From positions 4,194,527 through 4,258,526 of the forward strand of contig OZ023210.1 of the NCBI GenBank assembly GCA_963995525.1: a stretch of DNA of 64,000 bases, in the 5' to 3' direction. This DNA is from Escarpia spicata. Lineage: Eukaryota > Annelida > Polychaeta > Sabellida > Siboglinidae. This document shows positions 56,299-64,000 of this stretch, one piece after another; the stretch's first letter is position 1; every line of letters starts with the position of its first letter. The position numbers were made by a program, and so were the translations under genes. The notes below the pieces were generated by a model. The model did no database searches. It saw only the letters and a program-made list of their open reading frames with translations, and was not told the origin of the DNA.

Positions 56299-56359
56299 TC
56301 TTCGATACCAGGGCACAGTTCCATAGTCTTACGAGACTGCAGGATGCCTACTACTATAT

Positions 56360-57790
56360 ATTACCTAGTTATAGAATAGTCCGAATAATAATACAATTCG
56401 TAAGGAAAACAAAAATATTAATAATTTACTTTTATATTATATCAATATATTAGCTTTATGGATACGTCTTATATTATTAAATAGTGTAATGTATAAGTAT
56501 ATTGTTAAGTTGCATGTACAGTTGTATCACTAAACCATGATAATAAACATCGTAGAGAGTGTATCACCTATAGTGAAAGGAGATCAATCAACAAAGCGAA
56601 AGAGGTGTAACAGAGAAAAGACATGTCTCACCACGCTCGGTCCATACAAACGTCAACTACGAGTGGAACTACATGGGAAAGGAAGGGATCGTTCGACGTG
56701 CCACTGCGATGTATCGTACCTTCGAAAACAAGCGCGACAACTGGGTGCAACAACAATAATGCACCAATTTTTTTCGGAAAATAAGGACGGGGAAGCCTGG
56801 ATGAAATGTGACTAATGCACGGCGTGGGCACACCATGACTTGCCAGGATCCGTGTGTGCAAAATGTTTTTGCGAAATGTGTGATGACGACTAAACAATTT
56901 AGAAGTGGATGTGCAGGGCCCCGTTTTGGACGTACCTTTTTAGCGAGTCAAGCATCGGGTGGTATTCTGAGACACCCCGTAGATACAGTGATGTTATTAG
57001 GAATACGCTGAATTTTAGCACATACATAGTCAAATAAGTGGAGAAGAAGATCACATAGAAAACAAATGTTTTAGAATAAAAATATCAACTTTATGAGAAA
57101 ACTCGCTTAATTATTACTAACTCCTATATATGAGAAGTGATCGCATATCCAACGGAGCATGGGTTCAGTTGGTGTATTATTATATAGGCAACTATGCACG
57201 TATTGCAGGAAAACGACATTGTAGCATTTGGAACATTACAAATACTTATGTATATCCATGAATTACAACAGACTGTGAATCCCCTTCTCCGTAACATATG
57301 GCTTTGTTTACCGATACAAGCCGTCAAACGAGCTATTCACGAAGAATCGGTAACACACCTGGGCAAACGATTCACGTGTCGTGCGCACATGCAACGGCGT
57401 TTGGTATCAAAGAGAACCACCTTCATCGTTCTTCCCAGTATTAATTCGTGGATTATGCATGGATTTAATTCCGCCAAGCATTAATTAATGGTACTTAGCC
57501 AATTTCACAAAGCCAAACATTTGAAAAATGGCATGGCTATTACGCAATTGTTCAGAGTCCAACATACCACACGTGGAATGCACAGACTGCAAACCCAAAG
57601 GATATGGATGGTTGTCTCCGAATTTCAAAGACGTTATTGGGTAAGTCGCGCTAAAGAATTTCTGCATGTTGTATATTCAAGTTCATGACGCGATGTAACT
57701 ATTTTTAAACATATTATCAATAAAAAGACATAAGAAAATATAACATTACACTACATATATACAAGCGTACTTAATTATAGAACAAAACGG
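56360..57790. other. Unassigned intergenic sequence
   Basis: AT-rich start (56360-56530), then a stretch of more balanced composition with several 60-96-codon frames on both strands (e.g. 57194-57484 +). None shows a recognisable domain, splice sites or repeat. Possibly a decayed element. Confidence 0.4.
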
Positions 57791-57792
57791 TA

Positions 57793-57990
57793 GTGTGTGT
57801 GTGTGTGTGTGTGTTTGTGTGTGCGTGTGTGCGTGTGTGTGAGTGTGTGTGTGTGGGTGTATGTGTGTGGGGGGGGGTGTGGGTGTGTGCATGCATGTGT
57901 GCGCGTGAGCGTGTCCGCGTTTCTGCGCGTGTCTGCGTGATGCGTGCCTGTGCGTGCCTATGTAAGCCTGTTCGTGCGTGTGTACATGTT
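57793..57990. repeat. (TG)n-rich microsatellite
   Basis: GTGTGTGTG runs with CG and G interruptions. No gene. Confidence 0.95.
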
Positions 57991-58278
57991 TTGCTGTAAA
58001 CAGTTTACTTAAAACTAGCACTTAAGATTAAAACGGCAGAAGGAATTTTTTTTTTTTTTTAAACTTGTTAATGGTAATTTCAAATGTCTCCGTGACAGAG
58101 GATTTGGGAAAGCTGCGTTAACAGGATCGTTGGAGTAAGGTTGGCCTCGATAGTGAGCATTTTGAAAAAACTTCTTAAATTTAACAAGGATTCTGTTTAG
58201 TGATGGATTTCCCGGATGAGCACTTTACCGTAGTGAAACAGTCCCTGGTGTCATGGACAGTTGTTCTCTCTGTTGCAG

Positions 58279-58384
58279 CCGGCGCCGGGGGCTATAACAA
58301 GCCAGGAACAACAACACAAGCAAGACGCCCAGACCGAGTTGATCCTGACGCTGATGAGGAGGCAGCTCTCTATCCCACTGATGG
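58279..58384 (+). CDS. Candidate exon, unknown gene
   Basis: Flanked by a good acceptor (CTCTGTTGCAG) and donor (ATGG/GTGAGA). Two frames are open: PAPGAITSQEQQHKQDAQTE then LILTLMRRQLSIPLM, or GAGGYNKPGTTTQARRPDRV. GC-richer than its surroundings. No partner exon found; could be chance or part of a gene extending to the right. Confidence 0.3.
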
Positions 58385-58639
58385 GTGAGACACAGGCCCT
58401 TAGCCAGAAAGATTTTTTGTTAGTCTTGAATTAATCAAAAGTATGGGGAGGAGAGTAATCATTACAGCAGTGTTCAGATAACAGATACTACGAGAACTGC
58501 GTGTGATACAGCCGGGCATGGTCAGAATAAAGTCGATCGCTAGAAGCTTCGTCTGGTGGCATGGCCTTGATGCTGATATCGAGGACTGTGTCCCAAACAG
58601 TCAGGTAGCGAGCACGCCGAAGGTATAGCACCACTTGTT

Positions 58640-59665
58640 CCACGGCCGTGGGCTACCCCAGTAAATAAGGACCCAATTTTGAACCAGTTTGACACGCGGC
58701 ATACTGGTTCATAACTGGTACGGCTCCACCAGTACGTGCATTTACGTGTATTCATGTGAATACACGTGTTCTGCCTATTTTCACGAGATTTGAACCAGTT
58801 TGACACGTGTCGTACTGGTTCAGAACTGGTACGGCTACACCAGTACGTGTCTTCACGTGAATTCACGAGTTAATTCACGTGTGAAACTGGGGAAACTGGT
58901 ACGGTTCCATGGGAACGAGTAATTACATGAAATCACGGGTTCATTCACGTATGGAACTGGGGAAACTGGTACGGTTCAAGCGGAACGAGTATTCACGTGA
59001 ATTCACGGGTTCATTCCCGTGTGAAACTGGGAGAACTGGTACGGTTCTGGCGGAACGAGTATTCACTTGAATTTACGGGTTCATTGACGTGTGAAAGTGT
59101 GGAAACTGGTACGGTTCCAGGGGAACGAGTAATCACGTGAATTAACGTGTTCATTCACGTGTGGAACTGGGGAAACTGGTACAGTTTAAGAGGAACGAGT
59201 AATCACGTGAATTAATGTGTTCGTTCACGTGTGGAACTGGATAAACTGGTACGGTTTTAGCGGAACGAGCAATCACGTGAATTCACGGTTCATTCACATA
59301 TGAAACGGGGGACACTGGTACTGTTCTAGCGGAATGAGTATTCACGTGAATTCAGGGGTTCATTCACGTGTTCATTCTCCCGTAAAACTAGGGAAACTGG
59401 TACGGTCGTAGGGGAACGAGTAATCACGTGAATTGGCGAGTTCCTTCACGTGTGGAACTGGGGACACTGATACGGTTCTAGCGGAACGAGTATTCACGTT
59501 AATTCACGTGTTTCTTCACGTGTGGAACTGGGGGCACTGGTACTGTCATAGTGGAAGGGTATTCACATGAATTCAAGTGTTCATTCACGTGTGAAACTGG
59601 GGACACTGGTACGGTTCTAGCGGAACGAGTATTCACGTGAATTCAGGGGTTCATTAACGTGTTGA
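58640..59665. repeat. ~60-66-bp minisatellite with CACGTGAATTCACG core
   Basis: About 15 copies containing AACTGGTACGGTTC(T/C)AG, CGGAACGAGTATTCACGTG and AATTCACGGGTTCATTCACG. The core is nearly palindromic. The left end (58640-58870) carries a related ~125-bp unit with GAACCAGTTTGACACG. Confidence 0.92.
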
Positions 59666-60415
59666 TTTGTTACGCTATACATACATTCCAAGCGGTTATG
59701 TTCGTTGAACACTCAGACCATATTCTCATAAACCAAGGTTAATATCCAAGATACCTAGATATATCTTTTTGACAATAAACCTACAATACTTAAAACAGTG
59801 GACATACCTAAACATACGCACGCACACACACACACACATTGTGTATGTGCGTGTGCGTGTGCGTGCTAGAAGGACTTACGTATAGGCCTTGTTACGGACG
59901 TAATGTATGTATGTGGCGCCCTCTGTAGGAGTTGAGTTAATTCCCTGCAGCGCCATTTTGTATAGATTCGCTGACAGGCTGATATTGTAAGTGGTTCATT
60001 TAGTTGCACTATTTCACTAATATATATAGATATTTTCAATTGTGTTACTGTATGATATTCATTAACGTTACTACAAGACGCTTGTGTTACTTTTCTTAGA
60101 CTATGTGTGTTTATTGTCAGTAATTTACTATATTGCAGGTTGTACCTCGCGACACGCCACACTACGCTATCGAAATAAACAGCGAGCGTTGAACCAATAA
60201 GTAATGGCTTTTCTTGAAATAGCGACAACAGTCAACCCAGCGATCCGCCACTAACAGGCCTACATAGCTACCTTTGATTTGCAGTTTATTTCGGCCGAAT
60301 CAGATAACGGAAATATTGCCGGCGCGGAGGATTTCGGGAAATGCCCTTATTTGATTGCCCAACTGTATGAAACCAACAACGCACCACGCCTGCTGACTAG
60401 GTGAAAAGATCATTG
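59666..60415. other. Intergenic, no feature supported
   Basis: Short CA/GT microsatellite at 59818-59866. Otherwise unique sequence without exon-like structure. Confidence 0.4.
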
Positions 60416-60537
60416 CCGTTGGCTGCGCGTGTCTACCCAGAATCACAGTGCGGCTTCGGATCAGGACGATCCACCGTTGACATGTTATTGACACTGCGAC
60501 AGTTGCAAAAGAGATGTATCTTCACGACCAGTAACTA
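60416..60537 (+). mobile_element. Short LINE RT fragment
   Basis: Reads LAARVYPESQCGFGSGRST and then VDMLLTLRQLQKRC, the same RT block as YPESQCGFRANISTSDM in the larger LINE. Flanks are unrelated. Confidence 0.75.
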
Positions 60538-60879
60538 ATTCCAAAACATCGACATACGCCTTTAATGTCTGATACATGGATAGTGTTGATGAAATAAGAT
60601 ACTTAAGCACACAAATAAAGTTTTTAAAGTCTTTACACACATCTTATAAAAGGCTAATCTTGTGGCGGGGTATAATGTTTTAATACTCTGCGTGTACCAC
60701 TGATGATCATGCTTGTAAGATGCTGTCACAGATAAATAAGTCACACGGCGTAGAACTTCACAACTTCATAACCATGTTTATCAAATAAGACGTTTCTTAG
60801 TGCGTAATATGCACATAACTAAATTTTCGAAAGGTGTATCGTTGCAGGGATTTTATCTTGCTCAGCACACATTAATTGT

Positions 60880-61245
60880 TCTTATGATCCACGTAGGAGA
60901 TGTGGAGCAGCTTCCTCAAGCACTTGGTCTCGAAGGCTTTAATCTTTTCTCACTATGAGCATGGAGTGCCCATGTATCGCAGCCGTACAGAAAGATGGAC
61001 AGTACAAGTGATCTGAACAAACTTTATTTGGTTGTGAAGCTTATGTTAATACTTCTCCAAATCCTCTCCAAGCTTGCCATGGCTGCCGTTACTGAGGTGA
61101 TCCTGATATGTATTCCTGTGGTGCAGTTACCATCCTTCGACAAGGTCGCTCCAAGATATATAAAATTACTTCTAGCTTTTCGCCCTTCATGGTGAAGTCT
61201 GCACTGATGTTGTTTGCGCTATTGACCATGACTTTGCTACACATT
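60880..61245 (-). mobile_element. LINE C-terminal fragment
   Basis: On the minus strand reads KVMVNSANNISADFTMKGEK, NFIYLGATLSKDGNCT, ASLERIWRSINISFTTK, LSIFLYGCDTWALHAHSEK, then after a one-base shift KAFETKCLRKLLHISY. A typical GATLxKDG...LLYGCETW RT tail, frameshifted. Confidence 0.8.
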
Positions 61246-61569
61246 TGGACATAAAAGCATCGAATTCACGATGGGCAAACCAGCTGAGGAAGCATTTTAA
61301 ACCAAAGAACGTTGTTGCACATTCTGCCTGCGAAACGGCGGAAGTCGCTTCCTGCCTGTATCCCCAGTTTACAACGCGAGCTGTCAAATACCAATTATTT
61401 TGTCGATCACACGTTTACATTTGTCATTTGATCAGGCAGAATATTCTGCTTAAAGGGAATTAAGCATATATTAAAGGTGTTATATATGTTTGTATGCTCT
61501 TGTTAATAGGAATACTATTTAAAATACAACAATCTTCAAGAAATGTTCATTACACATTGTTTGCAAATT

Positions 61570-62072
61570 TGTGTTGGTAAGTAGTCTGGAATGCGCTTCC
61601 AAACAATGTTAGAGCTACTACAACAATCAACACCTTCAAAACAGCCTTGAAAACCCACCTCTCTATATACTTCGAATAAGACAGTATGTGGACATTTCCT
61701 GGGCATTGTATAATACTGATCTTATACTATGTATGAATATACTTTTATTGTATTTATTATTTATTACATTACTTATAATATCGAACATTTATTGTGTATA
61801 CTAGATATAGATTTTAGAAAGGTTGTATTAACGAGTCTACATTACATTGATAACTATATTTTCTATTGATTTTATGATGTATAACTTATAATTAGTGACA
61901 CTAATTTTATGATTTCTAGAACATTGCTCTTATTATATTTTAGAACAGTGCTTTTACAATTCTTGAAATTACTACTTTAAAGTCGCCAATGGTCAAATAC
62001 TGTGCAAGCGCCATGAGCGCCTCTACGGCGGATACCGGCGATATATAAGGCTTCATTATTATTAGTAGTAAT
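61570..62072 (+). mobile_element. LINE 3' end fragment (CR1/L2/jockey-like)
   Basis: Reads VWNALPNNVRATTTINTFKT and then ALKTHLSIYFE-stop near 61679. An AT-rich 3' UTR ends GGCGATATATAAGGCTTC with ATTATTATTA tandem, the usual 3' tail of this group. Confidence 0.75.
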
Positions 62073-63513
<1,441 letters not shown>

Positions 63514-63694
63514 ACGGATAATGGGACAGTGAGAGAGGATAAAGAGGGAGAGCGAGGGGAAGATAAGGATGTAGGAGTAAGTGGGGAGAGAGACTGAAAG
63601 GGGGAGGAGAGGAGGGGAGAGGACGGTAGGGGAGGGGAGAAACGACATGGAGGGTAGATAGGCGGAGGGAGAGGGGGGGAAGAGACAGACAGAA

Positions 63695-63916
<222 letters not shown>

Positions 63917-64000
63917 GTGGTACGCTGGTAGCTGTAATTATCCCAGACAGTCTATTGTATTTGGTTCCCCTTCCATTCTGGCCTACCTGAATGATCAGCC

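Larger units (their letters stand above)
52310..56355 (+). mobile_element. Near full-length APE/RT non-LTR retrotransposon, inactive
   Basis: In order: an apparent 5' UTR (52310-53100), an APE-type endonuclease, a reverse transcriptase, a GHV.R domain and a C-terminal zinc-finger-like motif, ending near a (CTA)n tail at 56350. Stops and frameshifts break the frame at least four times. Left border is estimated from where the preceding LINE fragment ends. Confidence 0.85.

Noticed and set aside
56537..57688. Chain of 60-96-codon frames as a possible gene
   Set aside because: No recognisable motif, splice pattern or codon signal; frames overlap on both strands.

Overview
This is eukaryotic nuclear DNA from an animal. 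It carries intron-split genes with GT-AG junctions, long minisatellite arrays, several decayed LINE fragments, a tRNA-derived SINE and inverted-repeat DNA elements. The minisatellite load in introns, the LINE family mix and the conserved NUP155 exons fit a marine invertebrate deuterostome. A cephalochordate (amphioxus) is my best guess, at roughly 50-60 % confidence. The guess rests on recalled family resemblance, not on a search.

Positions 1-42136 (+) hold most of one gene, NUP155, the large scaffold nucleoporin of the inner ring of the nuclear pore. I can place 27 exons encoding about 985 residues. They run from the middle of the N-terminal beta-propeller, through the propeller/helix junction, and deep into the C-terminal alpha-helical stack. 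The 5' end lies before the window. The last ~250 residues expected for the family are not found.

The introns are the striking part. Almost every one holds tandem arrays with units of about 16 to 78 bp, and many arrays are seeded by the splice junction itself. Their unit contains the last bases of the exon plus the donor, or the acceptor plus the first bases of the exon. Donor-spanning arrays follow exons 3, 9, 14, 22, 24 and 25, and possibly 12. Acceptor-spanning arrays precede exons 8, 9, 14, 15, 16, 22 and 27. Intron 14 (21395-24505) consists almost wholly of one donor-seeded array followed by one acceptor-seeded array. The exon 14 donor is repeated ten times with a 36-bp period, in an open reading frame. 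Later insertions split three of the arrays: a foldback element, a hAT-like element and a 5'-truncated LINE. A SINE lies between the exon 9 acceptor array and its exon.

Positions 43418-46809 (+) hold the 3' exons of a second, unrelated gene. It encodes a small cysteine-rich protein with a C-terminal hydrophobic tail, probably GPI- or membrane-anchored, and appears to include an 11-nt microexon.

Positions 46810-64000 look intergenic. They hold three large minisatellite blocks (49.5-50.0, 50.15-51.0 and 58.6-59.7 kb) and one nearly full-length but broken APE/RT LINE (52.3-56.4 kb). At least five further LINE fragments lie on both strands, with one weak candidate exon near 58.3 kb and two long (GA)n tracts near the right edge.
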